Assembly: GCA_026936335.1 (NCBI GenBank)
Contig: JAPMXV010000053.1
Coordinates: 248,001 to 312,000 of the forward strand
Direction of reading: 5' to 3'
Source: Mantamonas sphyraenae
Taxonomy: Eukaryota; CRuMs; Mantamonadidae
DNA length: 64,000 nt
This document shows positions 43,125 to 53,597 of this stretch, one piece after another; position 1 is the stretch's first letter, and each line of letters begins with the position of its first letter. Made by a program: the position numbers and the translations under genes. Below the pieces are notes generated by a model, which was given only the letters and a program-made list of their open reading frames with translations, was not told the DNA's origin and searched no databases.

Positions 43125-43640
43125 GTGGAAGAGTTCACCTGTGACAGTGAATGACACAGATGCAATGGAGGGTGGGGCACACTGGTGCCATCCGCAAAAA
43201 CAATACAACGCGAGACGTGGAGCCGCGCGTCCACAGCCACGAAATTCTTCTTGAGCCCGGAGATGCCATCAAAGTGGGTTGCATGCGCAGCGAATGGCAT
43301 GATGGCGGTGCCAAAGAGTCAATCAACACGCATGGATGGCGGTGTTGGACATCGCTGGTCGTGTGGTGGCATCGGGAGTCGCTGGAACTTTGCATGGAAG
43401 GGACTGACACATCGCGGGCCGGCACTGTACACAGATCAAAATACAAGCATGAAGACGGTGGATTGGGCAGAAATGCAGAGTACACGAGTGGGGACGAGTG
43501 GCCAGAAAACGCTGAGCGTGTACACAGGTATGGGAGGTGTCGACAGGTTGCGCCACAATTTTGTGCTCTGTGACGTGTGACGTGGGCTGACATTTTCGTG
43601 CATATCCGTGTCCTCGGGAAGGGTGAGCAGGTCGCAGCTG
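43125..43640 (+). other. Gap between the tandem paralogues
   Basis: 516 bp between the stop of A and the first ATG of B. Two plus-strand frames are open here (43142-43573 and 43185-43580), and one could supply a 5' exon to gene B: a donor-like ACAG/GTATGG near 43530 and AG sites before 43641 would join in frame. The predicted residues match nothing I recognise and nothing in gene A's first exon, so I leave it unassigned. Confidence 0.4.
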
Positions 43641-46600
43641 ATGGAGATCCCGCTCATGTATGCGAATAAGTATGGGAGACCGAATGGAGAACAGGGAGGG
43701 GCCTACGAACACATGGTCCCCGCGTACATGCCCGACGGACCGCGGATGATGACTCCTATGTTTATGCTACCCCACTATGGGGGCCAACCAACTGCGAGTG
43801 GTCACATGTACAGCACATCGTGGTTCCCTAATCCCGGGTACGCGAATAGGCCACCACCGAATCCCTACAACCCGCAACCGTCTTCCAGCGCGAGCTCGCA
43901 GGAGGAGAGGACGTCGACAAAGAGCGAAGAAGTCAAAGAAGAGCCCAAGATGCGGAAAGGAAGCAGCGGCGCAAACCTTGCGTTTCGTAAGACTGCGCCT
44001 ATTTTCTCGGCGAGCTTTGTGGAGGAGGAAGAGGACGAAGAGCCCCGGACGCGCACAACAGCCAAACGGACCAAAAAGGAGAAGAAGAAGGCAAGGAAGA
44101 CAGTTGCAAGGAAGACAGCCGTGAAAGCAAAGCCCACTGCTCCTTTCAAGACCAAAAAGGCACCGAAAGCCAAGGCAAAGGCGAAAGGGAAAACGGCCAA
44201 GAAAAAGGCCAGCTCAGCAAACAAAGTCAAAGAGACACGCGCGAACACAAAGGTGAAAAAGGCAGTGAAGGAGGTGAGCGAGACGATGGAGGTGGAGCGG
44301 TTCGAGGTGAACCAGGAGGTACACCCATTCGGGGCGCCCGAGTACACGCACGAGTTCAAGGACGACGACGAGGTGGAGGCGGAGCTGCAGGAATGGGTGG
44401 CACAGCTGAACGACACGATGTCAGACACAACAGTGGAGGATCTGGACCAACACCGGTTTTCGCCTCTGCTGCACGGGTTGAGCAGCGGGGAGGACAGCAC
44501 TGATTCCGAGTCTGGCGTAGTGCTGCTGCGTGACGTGCTTGTGGAGCTGTTGAACGACGGCTACAACCAAGGCAAGAGCCTGGATCAACTGGTGCGTGAG
44601 TTGCAGAACGACAATGCCACGGTGTCCGCCACCGCCGTGGAGAACGAGCTCAAGCGCAACGCACACAAGCTGTTTGAGCTCAACACATCCACAGGGTTGT
44701 ACACGCTCAGCAAACACGCAGTGTACACATACGTCACCTCCAAGTCCAAGCCGGTGCCGGTGAACATTGTCAAGCACATGATGCGGCACATGTCCAAAAA
44801 GACGGGTCAGACGGCGCGGGAGATTGCACAGGAAGTAAGCGAACACATCGACGCAGATATCCATGTGGGATTGGTGCAGGACATGTTGTACCAGCACGAG
44901 GGCAGCCTGTTTGTGGAGCTGGACAGCAAGGGGAACGAAGACTCGCGGTGGACGGTGGGAGTACACCGAGGGACGTCGACGCGAGAAGCGGACGGGTGGA
45001 TGGACATGGAGGAGCTGGACGAGTTGTACGGAGAACGGGAGCCATACAAAGGAAAGAGAGACGCACAGAGGCAACAACAAGCGTTTGGACAACAACTGCG
45101 GAAACACGGAGGTCTGGACGTGCACCCGATGGCGCCGATGGAGTTGAAGAGCCGCGAAGAAGTGTTGAAGATGCTGGAGAGCATGGGAGCGCCAGAGATG
45201 CGTGTGTACGTGGAAGTGGAGAGGCAAGAGGACGGAGGAGAAGGAGTTGGGGATGCCGAGTCTCAGGGAGCGGGAGATGATGACAGGATGGAGACGGACA
45301 GGACGGGTGGTTCGGAGGGCGAGGGAGAGAGTATGCCGAGGACGCTGATGGAGATGGTGCTGATAGCAATGCGACAGCTGAGCTGGGGGGAGGAAGCACA
45401 ACAGCGGGGAGTGTCTGTGGCCAAGGTGCATCGGTGTGTGCAGTTTATGTGCAGGGAGCACCTGAGCAGGCGGCATGTGGTTGGGGTGCTGAGCAGCATG
45501 CCGAGCATGTTCCGTCGGGTTTCTGCGGCACGGTTTGCAGTTGCGGAAGGGATGATGGGGCTGGGTGTGGGAGTGACGAGCGGATCGACGTGGGTGGAGC
45601 AGATGGCACGTGCGTTTGAGGCGCTGTACGAGGAAGAGGCGAAACGAGAGAAGTGGATGAGCAAACTGAGCGAGTACAGCTGTACAAAGGCTGTTGCGTC
45701 GCTAACCAACGTACGCGCGCTGGTGGACATGTCGCGAGGACTGATGCCGACGTCATCGATTCGAAAACGGGTGAAGAGGAGAGTGCCGCGCGTGTCAGCG
45801 AACGATATGGATGACAGCGACGACAGCGAGAAGAGCGGCACGTTTGGGAGCAAAGCCTCGAAACCGACTCGAAAACGCAACACAAACAAGACAAGTACGC
45901 TGCCACAGTGGGTTCAGCAGCTGTCCAGAGCACAACGAAAATCGGCGCCTCGGCTGCGGCGACAAATTGACGAGCAGGCAGTGCTGAAGGTGGGCTGGAA
46001 CGAGTCGGATTTGGTAGACGACGACGTGTGGGAAGACGAGGACAACGCGGAGAGGTATGTGTTTTCAGACCGCATGTCGCTGCTGATGAACTGCTTTGTG
46101 CATGGAGGCAGGGAACTCACGATGGATGAGTTGTCAGAGGCGTGGGCCGAGGTGAATGATCACATCGACATGCCGCCACAGCACGTGGTGCGCGAAGTGT
46201 TGGACGAGTGCACTCTGATTCAGAACAGCATTAGCCCCGACGGAGAAAAGGCGTTCTTCTTGCCAGAGTACCTCGAATTGAAGTACCGCGCATACGCAAG
46301 CGCCGTGCATGCAGAGAACGAGGCTATGGAGAGAGATGGTGAAGACGACGAGGAGGACCTGGAAGATGACGAGAACGCGGAGGTGAATGACGTGGAAGAG
46401 GATGATGGCAGTGACGGGGCCGAGGACGAGGACGAAGGTTCTGACCACGACCAGGAGAGCATGCCCAACGAGAGAATCTCAGCGACGGGATGGCATGGTT
46501 ACAAGCACAGTTCGTTCGGTGATGAGGAGTGGGAGGAGCTGCTCCAAACGATGGAATGGCTTGCAGCCAAACATCCGCTGCACACGCTGAAGATGGAAGA

Positions 46601-47054
46601 ATCTGCAGTTGATGGGATGTGCAAGTCGGTGTCTGTCAAAAGGGTGCTGCGGAACATCTCGTTGGCGTTGGAGAGGACTCCGTTGCCCGTTGTGGAGTTT
46701 GCCTATTTTGCGGCCCTGCTGTCGCCTCGCGTGGACGTGGCCACCGTGGAGGAGACGCTTGCTAACAAGCTGGCGACTGGCGTGACGGCCAGCAAGGTAC
46801 GCGTGGCTTGGGTGGACGATCAGACAGCGAGCGAGCGGCCACTGTACACCGTTGTCCACTTGCTGTTGAAGGCTCTGGACAAGCAAGACAGGCGGCCACG
46901 TACGTTGCAAGGGGTTGTGGAGGTTGTTTCATCATCGTCCTCGGGACACGGGAAGAGAAAGAGCATGGAGAACAAGGGCAGTGACCTGGAGTCGTGGCTC
47001 TCGGGCAAGCCCTCGTCCAAGGGAAAACATGATTCGAAGCGTCAAAGAGTGTAG
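43641..47054 (+). CDS. Unrecognised nuclear-type protein B, paralogue of A
   Basis: 1137 aa from the ATG at 43641 (MEIPLMYANKYG); upstream exons are possible. It lacks the minisatellite of A: the N-terminus is Pro/Met/Tyr-rich and much shorter, followed by a Lys/Ala-rich basic block ([15 protein letters not shown]) and FGAPEYTHEFKDDDEVEAELQEWVAQLND, which matches A's FGAPGYQHDFKEDADVQVELLEWVAQLND. The next ~378 residues are nearly identical to A. After that it diverges (SDRMSLLMNCFVHGGRELTMDEL) but keeps the same domain order, with acidic linkers and a basic C-terminus (KHDSKRQRV, A ends SDAKRQRV). No known domain is recognised. The pair is a tandem duplication with older flanks and a recently homogenised centre. 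Confidence 0.85.
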   Translation: MEIPLMYANKYGRPNGEQGGAYEHMVPAYMPDGPRMMTPMFMLPHYGGQPTASGHMYSTSWFPNPGYANRPPPNPYNPQPSSSASSQEERTSTKSEEVKEEPKMRKGSSGANLAFRKTAPIFSASFVEEEEDEEPRTRTTAKRTKKEKKKARKTVARKTAVKAKPTAPFKTKKAPKAKAKAKGKTAKKKASSANKVKETRANTKVKKAVKEVSETMEVERFEVNQEVHPFGAPEYTHEFKDDDEVEAELQEWVAQLNDTMSDTTVEDLDQHRFSPLLHGLSSGEDSTDSESGVVLLRDVLVELLNDGYNQGKSLDQLVRELQNDNATVSATAVENELKRNAHKLFELNTSTGLYTLSKHAVYTYVTSKSKPVPVNIVKHMMRHMSKKTGQTAREIAQEVSEHIDADIHVGLVQDMLYQHEGSLFVELDSKGNEDSRWTVGVHRGTSTREADGWMDMEELDELYGEREPYKGKRDAQRQQQAFGQQLRKHGGLDVHPMAPMELKSREEVLKMLESMGAPEMRVYVEVERQEDGGEGVGDAESQGAGDDDRMETDRTGGSEGEGESMPRTLMEMVLIAMRQLSWGEEAQQRGVSVAKVHRCVQFMCREHLSRRHVVGVLSSMPSMFRRVSAARFAVAEGMMGLGVGVTSGSTWVEQMARAFEALYEEEAKREKWMSKLSEYSCTKAVASLTNVRALVDMSRGLMPTSSIRKRVKRRVPRVSANDMDDSDDSEKSGTFGSKASKPTRKRNTNKTSTLPQWVQQLSRAQRKSAPRLRRQIDEQAVLKVGWNESDLVDDDVWEDEDNAERYVFSDRMSLLMNCFVHGGRELTMDELSEAWAEVNDHIDMPPQHVVREVLDECTLIQNSISPDGEKAFFLPEYLELKYRAYASAVHAENEAMERDGEDDEEDLEDDENAEVNDVEEDDGSDGAEDEDEGSDHDQESMPNERISATGWHGYKHSSFGDEEWEELLQTMEWLAAKHPLHTLKMEESAVDGMCKSVSVKRVLRNISLALERTPLPVVEFAYFAALLSPRVDVATVEETLANKLATGVTASKVRVAWVDDQTASERPLYTVVHLLLKALDKQDRRPRTLQGVVEVVSSSSSGHGKRKSMENKGSDLESWLSGKPSSKGKHDSKRQRV
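44568..45700 (+). repeat. 1133 bp tract near-identical to 40533-41665
   Basis: Partner of the tract in gene A at a constant offset of 4035 bp. Constant offset, very few substitutions and sharp edges fit recent gene conversion between the paralogues. Confidence 0.9.
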
Positions 47055-47102
47055 TGGTGAGAGCGAATGGATTGTACTTTTTGATGGACACACAGGCACA
47101 GG

Positions 47103-50100
47103 TCACAGAGCCAGCTTGAAAGCAGCTTCTTGCTTCTGCAAGCGCACCTCCAGCTCCTCAATCTTTCCTTGCATCCTGCGGATGGTGGCATCCTTGGAAG
47201 CAACGGTGCTCTGCACTCGCGTGGTCAGATCTTCAAGGGTGTCGTCGTAGTCCTGTTTCTGGCGGTCAAGGCGACGGTCGGCATCGAGTTTGGCGCGGTC
47301 CAAGTTGCGCTTGGCTTCATGAAGCTGCTCTTCCAATTCCTGCTTCTCGTTCTCGAGCTGCAAGAGTTTGGCTTGGTGCTTGTGTACAAACTCTTGCTCG
47401 CCCTTACCCAGCTGCAGAGTCAGGCGGGAGTTGTCATTCTCGAGCTCCCGCACCCGCGATTCGGCCTTGGCCAGCTCTGCACGTTGGTAGTCCAGCTCCT
47501 CTTCACAGCTGCGCAGTTGTTTGCCTCTCTGCTGGTACTCTCTGTCCAGCTGGGTGTACTTTGCGCGGAACTGCGTCTCTGTGTTTGCCTCGTTCTTGCG
47601 AGCCTGCTGCACCTCCTCCTCCATTGCCACCACACGCTGCTTCCACTCCCGTTCCAAGTTGCGCTGCATCTCCAGTTGCTCTTCGTCCAGCTTGCGCACA
47701 ATCATGTCGATCTGCCTGTCGCGTTCTTGCTCCGCTTGCTTTCGCACCCGCTGTTCCAGCTCACGCAGCTCGTCTGCATGCTTGGCTTCCAATTGTGCCA
47801 CCTCCTGCTTCTTGGCTTCCTCCCACTCCACACGCGCCATGCGCACCTGGTCTTCCGAGCCAGCGCGTGCTGCACGCAGCTCCTGCTGATGCCTGTCCAA
47901 GGTGGCTTGCACCTGTGCGCTAAGATTGTTCTGCATGCTGTTCAGGTACGAGCTCGTCATTTCCTTTTGCCTCTGCAGCTCTTCGTTCATCATGCTCAAC
48001 ACACTCTGGTGCTCTGTACGCATGCGCTCCTGCGCCGCCTCGCTGTCCTGGCGTTCTTGAGCGAGCAGTTCGCTGATCTTTGCACGTTCCTTCTCCAGTG
48101 CCCCCTCCCGTTCCTGCTCCATGACCTTGCGCAGGCGTTTGACCTCCTCCTCGTGGCTTTCCTTGGCTGCAGCACGCAGTTCGTCCATCTCTGCCCTGTG
48201 CTGCATTTCCAGTTTCTCCACCTGCTTGCTGTGATTCTCCATCATGGCCTGGATCTGTGGCTCGAGGCCCTTGATGGTCAGTTCTTTGATTTCGGCTGTC
48301 TTCTTCTTTAGGAGCTTGTCCCTGCGGCTCTTTTCGCCCACCGTCAGTTTGTCCTTGAGCTGCCGCAGGGCGATTTCGTGCGATTCTTTCATCGTCTCGA
48401 TCCGAGTGCCGTACTGTGCCTCCAGGTTTTTGATATCCTCTGTGAGCGAGGCACACTTGGCTGCCAGCGTCTCTTTGTCCTTGAGCAGTTCGTTGATAAA
48501 GGCCACCTGGCGTGCAATGACTTCCTCCAACTGGCCCTTTTGCTTTTCCAGGGCCTGCTTTTCGTGGGCCTTGCACTTGCGCACCAAGGCGGCGCGTTTG
48601 CGCTTCTCCTTTGCCAGGGCCTCTTTGAGCATGGCGATGATCTTGTGCTGCTCCGCACTCTCCAGTTGCATGGACAAGATGCGCGCCTTGACGCCGTCGT
48701 ACACGGAATTGGTGCCCGACATGGTGCTGTCCACCGTGCGTGCTGTCGTCCAACCGCTCGTGGTGCTCATCCACTCGTCGCCCAGTTCCGCAGCAAACGA
48801 TCCCAAGGAACGCGTTGAACGAGCGGTGCCCGGCCGTGTGCCACCTTCTCCGGGACTGCTGCTGTCGACTGGAGGCTGTTGTTGCCTCTGCGATTGCTGC
48901 TTGTGTGTGGGTGGTCGTATGGCACTGATGTCCTGCAGGGTGACCTCTGCAAACGAACCGTCGTTGGCATAGTTTTCGGCCTGGTAATCGCGCGACGACG
49001 TCTCGGCCGCATCGAGAAAGTTGAGCAGATTGTACAACTTGTCCGGTGATTCCCCGTGCTGCTGGTTGGACGCTTTGATCCGGTCCACGTCCACGCGCAG
49101 CTGCGGGTTGCGTGGTGGACGTCCGGCTGCATTGTTTGGCGCTGGTGAACCGGTGCCGCTGTACTCGTCGTCCTCGACGTCGTCTTCGACATCATCCTGG
49201 TCGAATGTACGTTCATCGTCTTGACGTGTGCTGTGACGACTGTCCCGGCTGGTGTTGGTGGAACTGCGATCGAACAAACGCGACTGTGGCGACCGTGGCG
49301 AGTGTGGCGATCCAGGCTCTTCCAACAGCAGATTCTTGGCCTGTTTGAGCACGGGACTCTGCACCAGAGCCGCCGACGGTGCTTCTGACCCCTGGATGTG
49401 GTTGTCATCCTCCCCATCGTCGTCCGGGTTGTCTGTGCGTAGCTGCGCCCCCTCCCCGCCTGCCATGCGATGGGCTGTGTCCTGCTGATCCACTACCACC
49501 GGTTGTCTTTCTGCCTCATCCAGCTCGGCCTGGATTTGCGACTTGAGCTGATTGAGACGCTGCTCAAACTCCAGCCGTTGCTGGTGGAGGTGTGCGTTTG
49601 TGCGCGCCTGCTCGTCGATACGCTGCTGCTCACGTGCACTAAGAGGGGTTCGCGGCCGTGAAGACGTCGAACGAGCACCGGGAGACGATGGTTGATTCCA
49701 CCCTGTCCGTGCCTGGGCCAGAGGCGAGTCGCGTGCGTGTTGCCGCCTTCCGCTTGTCGATAGCGGCGAGCCCGTCTCGCCATCCACAGACACCGAGGAG
49801 CCATACGGACTGCCTGGTTCAGTGCTTGAGTGCCCACCCTCTGTGCTAATGCGCAACATGTCGCTGTCACTGCTACGTGGCGCCGTGGGGCGGGCCGCAG
49901 GTGTTGGCGACTTGAGCTGGGCGGCCAACGGCTGCGGCTGCTCCTGCGTCCCTGCCAGCACCGAGCGAAGATACGATGTGTCATACGCCTCTGCTTGGTA
50001 GTCATCGTCCCTGTCGTTGTCCTGCTGCTCTTCGGCCTGTGCCTGCGACGCGTCCTTGCGCTCCTCCTTGTTCGGCGAGCGTCCCATCAACTCCAGCGAG

Positions 50101-50216
50101 TCACGCACTCCGCCCCCGTCGCCTCCTCGTCGGCCCTCGGAGCTCTTGGGTGCAGCCACACGCTTGCTGCCACTGCGCGGAGGCCGTTTGCGCGTGATTG
50201 TCCCAGCGGATGACAT
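47103..50216 (-). CDS. CEP131: Centrosomal/ciliary protein CEP131 (AZI1)
   Basis: A single exon of 1037 aa starting MSSAGTITRKRPP at 50216. The first ~470 residues are low-complexity (Ser/Pro/Arg/Asp). From ~490 to the end it is continuous coiled coil and aligns with CEP131: RQVAFINELLKDKETLAAKC (human RHLAFIDQLIDDKKVLSEKC), KTAEIKELTIKGLEPQIQ (KTKKIKEVTVRGLEPEIQ) and RDRQIDMIVRKLDEEQ (RDKEIELVIHRLEADM). CEP131 is a basal-body and centriolar-satellite protein needed for cilium formation. The IQ motif of the animal protein is not evident. Absence of introns in a 3.1 kb gene is notable here. It converges on protein B with 48 bp between stops. Confidence 0.93.
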   Translation of the reverse strand: MSSAGTITRKRPPRSGSKRVAAPKSSEGRRGGDGGGVRDSLELMGRSPNKEERKDASQAQAEEQQDNDRDDDYQAEAYDTSYLRSVLAGTQEQPQPLAAQLKSPTPAARPTAPRSSDSDMLRISTEGGHSSTEPGSPYGSSVSVDGETGSPLSTSGRRQHARDSPLAQARTGWNQPSSPGARSTSSRPRTPLSAREQQRIDEQARTNAHLHQQRLEFEQRLNQLKSQIQAELDEAERQPVVVDQQDTAHRMAGGEGAQLRTDNPDDDGEDDNHIQGSEAPSAALVQSPVLKQAKNLLLEEPGSPHSPRSPQSRLFDRSSTNTSRDSRHSTRQDDERTFDQDDVEDDVEDDEYSGTGSPAPNNAAGRPPRNPQLRVDVDRIKASNQQHGESPDKLYNLLNFLDAAETSSRDYQAENYANDGSFAEVTLQDISAIRPPTHKQQSQRQQQPPVDSSSPGEGGTRPGTARSTRSLGSFAAELGDEWMSTTSGWTTARTVDSTMSGTNSVYDGVKARILSMQLESAEQHKIIAMLKEALAKEKRKRAALVRKCKAHEKQALEKQKGQLEEVIARQVAFINELLKDKETLAAKCASLTEDIKNLEAQYGTRIETMKESHEIALRQLKDKLTVGEKSRRDKLLKKKTAEIKELTIKGLEPQIQAMMENHSKQVEKLEMQHRAEMDELRAAAKESHEEEVKRLRKVMEQEREGALEKERAKISELLAQERQDSEAAQERMRTEHQSVLSMMNEELQRQKEMTSSYLNSMQNNLSAQVQATLDRHQQELRAARAGSEDQVRMARVEWEEAKKQEVAQLEAKHADELRELEQRVRKQAEQERDRQIDMIVRKLDEEQLEMQRNLEREWKQRVVAMEEEVQQARKNEANTETQFRAKYTQLDREYQQRGKQLRSCEEELDYQRAELAKAESRVRELENDNSRLTLQLGKGEQEFVHKHQAKLLQLENEKQELEEQLHEAKRNLDRAKLDADRRLDRQKQDYDDTLEDLTTRVQSTVASKDATIRRMQGKIEELEVRLQKQEAAFKLAL

Positions 50217-50977
50217 GCGGCCGTGCGTGTTTTCGATGTCTGCGCTTGCGCCCCAGTGCCCGCCATCTGCATCCACCCTGTTCCCCTTCCACCCCTCTTT
50301 CAGCACATTCTTTCATTACCATCTTTGTCAGGAGCCCAGTGCAATGTCCGCACTTCAGGAGGAGACCAGGAGACAAGGTCCGAAAGATTCACACTCGCGT
50401 GCCCCGTCTGGCTCTCACAGACGTCAACGACAACATTCCAGGGAGGTTTCGTGCGCATACTACACAGGGTGGTGCATTGGGTGCTCTTTCTCAGTTTTGT
50501 GCTCGGTGGGCTTGTCACGTGAACTGCTTGTGAAGAAAAACTCGTCACGCGCACTACGCACACACACACGCATGTACACACGCGTATGGTGGTCTGACGG
50601 CTGAGCTACTCAGCCGCAAGGTGTGGTGGCGTTCGATGGGACCGACGTTTGGTCGTGTCGGAGGAGAAAGAGGGCGGCCGGCCCTGCTCCATTTCGCAGC
50701 TCCGGCGCCGGAGGGCCCACCCCCGCGGATCAAGGAGGTCCGTTCCACATATGTAAGCAAAATTTCATTGCAAACCAACCAAGCTATCGAATTGGACGTG
50801 TCTGTGCCGTCATGCATGCGTGTCTTTGTCCGCGGCAGCTTTGTTTCCGTTTCGCGGACGATTTTTTGCGCAAAAAGCGCGCTGCACCGCACAAACGCCA
50901 CCGAACGCCGTTTTCCTGGTCCATGGTCGATTTCACCGACAGGATAGGTTGCCGGTGTCGCTGACGCAGTCGAACAT
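50217..50977. other. Intergenic stretch, nothing firmly supported
   Basis: 761 bp between the CEP131 start and the nucleoside hydrolase stop. Short open frames exist on the plus strand (one from an ATG at 50344, another ending in a hydrophobic VHWVLFLSFVLGGLVT at 50522), which could be exons of a small membrane protein, but I found no join that I trust. A 7 bp-stem hairpin (CGGCTGA/TCAGCCG) lies at 50598-50616. No tRNA could be folded. Confidence 0.4.
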
Positions 50978-51988
50978 CTATGCGGAAGGGTCGTCGTTGC
51001 TGCTGCTGGAGGCACCGGACTGCTTGTTGAGTGGACTGCGTTTGTCGCACTCCTCCCACACTTGCTTCATGACGTCGAGGAAGCGAGGGACATCTGCTTC
51101 GAGGACCACAGTGCAGTTGGGCTCCCTTCCTGTGGTGCAGCGCAAATCGGTGACGGTCTGGCCAAAGGAGAGCTGCGAGCCCATTTCCACCTCCACGTTG
51201 ACGAAGCGTGAGCCGTAAATGTCCGGGTAGGCCACGTACATGACGGTGTTGCAGTCGTGCAGGGGTGGGTTGTCAAAGTCCTCCTGCAGCTTGTAGGCCA
51301 CCTTGAAAAACTCAAGGACGTCGGCGACCATGGTGCAAAACTCGGTGTTCTTGCCACGCAGCCAATCGAACGTCTCGTCCGTGACCAGCGTGGTGTGTGT
51401 CAGGTCGATGGGAACCATGGTTACAGGCACGCCGCTCTTGAGCACAATCGCCGCCGCCTCGGGGTCAATTTCAATGTTCCACTCTGCCACCGGGCCCGTG
51501 TTGCCTCCGGCCACAGCTCCGCCCATAAAGACGATTTCCTTGAGGTGCTCCTTGACCTCGGGGAATACAGAAAGCAGCAGGGCAGCGTTGGTCTGTGCTC
51601 CGGTCAGGACCAGTGTCACGGTGCCCTCCTTCTCCCCGAGGATCGCGTCGGCCATCACTTGAATGGCCTTGGCATCCAGTGCCTTGAGGTGGTTCACGCA
51701 ATCGGCTTCCAGTGCATCTGTGCCATCCAGGCCTGTCTCGCCATGGATCTCCTCGCACACGCGAGCCTCGCGCAGCAACGGCTGAGCTGCCCCGGCGACC
51801 ACAGGCACGTCATCTGCTCCGATGGCTGCCAAGGTGCGCAGGGCATTCCGTGTCACATTTTCCAGGCTATGGTTGCCTGCCACTGTGCTGATCCCCAGCA
51901 AGTTGATTTCTTCCGAAACCACGGCCAGCATGATGGCCATCACGTCGTCGTGACCCGGGTCGCAATCCAGCCAGATTGTTTTCGTCAT
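50978..51988 (-). CDS. Inosine-uridine-type nucleoside hydrolase
   Basis: A single exon of 336 aa starting MTKTIWLDCDPGHDD, where the DxDxxxDD-type Ca-binding motif of nucleoside hydrolases lies. Others are GISTVAGNHSLENVTRNAL, VFMGGAV, EWNIEIDPEAA, VPIDLTH, PPLHDCNTV (catalytic His/Asp region) and a long C-terminal Ser/Asn tail. These enzymes split ribonucleosides into base and ribose for purine or pyrimidine salvage and are typical of protists, plants and bacteria. No targeting signal is seen, so cytosolic. The ATG is preceded by an in-frame but non-ATG extension that I did not use. Confidence 0.94.
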   Translation of the reverse strand: MTKTIWLDCDPGHDDVMAIMLAVVSEEINLLGISTVAGNHSLENVTRNALRTLAAIGADDVPVVAGAAQPLLREARVCEEIHGETGLDGTDALEADCVNHLKALDAKAIQVMADAILGEKEGTVTLVLTGAQTNAALLLSVFPEVKEHLKEIVFMGGAVAGGNTGPVAEWNIEIDPEAAAIVLKSGVPVTMVPIDLTHTTLVTDETFDWLRGKNTEFCTMVADVLEFFKVAYKLQEDFDNPPLHDCNTVMYVAYPDIYGSRFVNVEVEMGSQLSFGQTVTDLRCTTGREPNCTVVLEADVPRFLDVMKQVWEECDKRSPLNKQSGASSSSNDDPSA

Positions 51989-52161
51989 GTTTGGTGTTGG
52001 TGTGGGGTGTGGGTGCCAAACTTTGGGTGGGTGTGTCAACGGGGGGTTTCCGGTGTTGAAACTTTTCTTTTTTTGACTTGGCTGCCGCGGCGCAGCATCG
52101 TCGCGCCCATTTGATCAACAGCGAACTTTTTGCCATCAATTCTTCATTTTTACCCCGCGAA

Positions 52162-53597
52162 TCAATAGCTGAGCTCGACACCACCGTTGGTGGTCCTGAT
52201 GGTCACCTTGGACGAACCACCGCCGTTGACGTTGCCCGTGGTTGACTTGCCGTCCTGGCTCTTGTCGTTGACCTTGACGTTGCCGTTTGTGGTGGAGGCG
52301 TCATAGGAGCCCTTGAATGAGCTGTCAAAGGACACCTCGACCTTTCCGTTGGTGGTGGAGACTTGTCCGTCGGGAATGGAACCGCCGTTGCGCACGGCCA
52401 GCTTGGTGATCTCGACGGCGCCGTTGGTGCTGTGCACGGTAAATGTGTTGCGCGTGGCCAAGCTGTTGAGTTCCACCTTGCCGTTGGTGGTCATGGCCTT
52501 GAAGCTGTCGCTGGCGCAGTTGTCCAGTTCGACCTTGCCATTGGACGTCTGCAAGTCGATGGTGCCGTTGATGATGGCCTTGGTCACCTCCAGCTGCCCA
52601 TTCGTGCTGTCCACTTCCAGTGAGGAGGCGCGGAGACCGTCGATGATCTTGATGGCTGCGTTCTGTGTCTTGAAGCTGACCTTGCCAAACGGGTGGTTGG
52701 TGGCTGCAAGGTTCTCGGTGGCAATGACCGCATTCTCGCCCTGGATGTCCAGGTTGAAGCCGTTGGCCACATTCATGGGCAGGGTGATGTTGACCTTGGT
52801 GTGCGGGCAAGCCTCCCAGCTCCAGCCCTTGGTGTTGGCGATGGTTGCCGAGACCAGACCTGCGCCGTCCACATTGAAGCTGGTGGTCCAGTCGTCCAGG
52901 TGGTCCTGGTTCGAATAGAAGGTGACAGTGATGGTGGCGTTGACGGCGGTGCTGCTGGCGTTTACGAAAACCAGGCCAGGCATGCCCTTCTCGAGGAAGC
53001 TGATGCCCGTTGTGTTGGTGGCATCGAATTGGAATTGGGATGTTTTGGAAAATGCAGGGTTGGCGCACTGTTCGGCAATCACAGCCGCGGCGATCTGTGG
53101 ATTGGTTTCCGGATGGTAGGGCGACGGTGGGACGCGTGTGAGCCGAGGGAGCCCCGGTGGGAAATCGAAGTAAAGGGCGTGGCGCGGAGGCAGCCCACAC
53201 AGGGACGTACACCGATGGCAATGCCCACAAGGAGCAGGCAGCAGCAGCAGATGGCAAAGGACCAGCAGCAGCAGCGGTTGCGAGGGCTCTTTTGTGCAAA
53301 TTCTGTGGTGGGAAGGCGCAAAGGGTCAGCTGCGGTTTTGTGGACGGTGGGAATGTGTGACAAGCACGTACGTTGGACGCCCACCACGGTGTAGATGGGT
53401 TGAGGAGGCTGACTCTGCACCAGCGGCATGTTGGGGTTGTCGCCACGCACAGGCTCGGCCATGACATGCACTGCATGTGTTTCAGCGGTTCCATGAGCGA
53501 CCGCCCTCACCGGCTGACCAGAGTAGGATTTGGGTCCAGCTTTTCCAGCCTCCATGGCTGGATACAGGTTGCTTGATTGTTGGTAGGACGTGCTCAT
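52162..53597 (-). CDS. Type II membrane protein with DUF4097-like beta-solenoid, copy 1
   Basis: Exons 53597-53372, 53302-53211 and 53094-52162, 416 aa. The cytosolic N-terminus (~75 residues) ends at QKSPRNRCCCWS, then a Cys-rich membrane segment (FAICCCCLLLVGIAIG), then a ~310-residue outer part. From ~180 on it has at least seven [T/S]xNGxVEV-type repeats at 15-30 residue spacing (STNGQLEV, TSNGKVEL, TTNGKVEL, STNGAVEI, TTNGNVKV), as in DUF4097 'putative adhesin' beta-solenoids, with scattered N-glycosylation sequons. The Cys cluster is a likely palmitoylation site. Function unknown; a surface or lumenal role is inferred. Its tandem paralogue lies just upstream with the same exon phases. 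Confidence 0.87.

Noticed and set aside
43142-43573. 140-codon open frame between paralogues A and B
   Set aside because: No homology recognised and an adjacent frame is equally open; kept only as a possible 5' exon of B.
50590-50625. Hairpin CGGCTGA/TCAGCCG resembling a tRNA D-arm
   Set aside because: No matching acceptor, anticodon and T arms could be placed on either strand.
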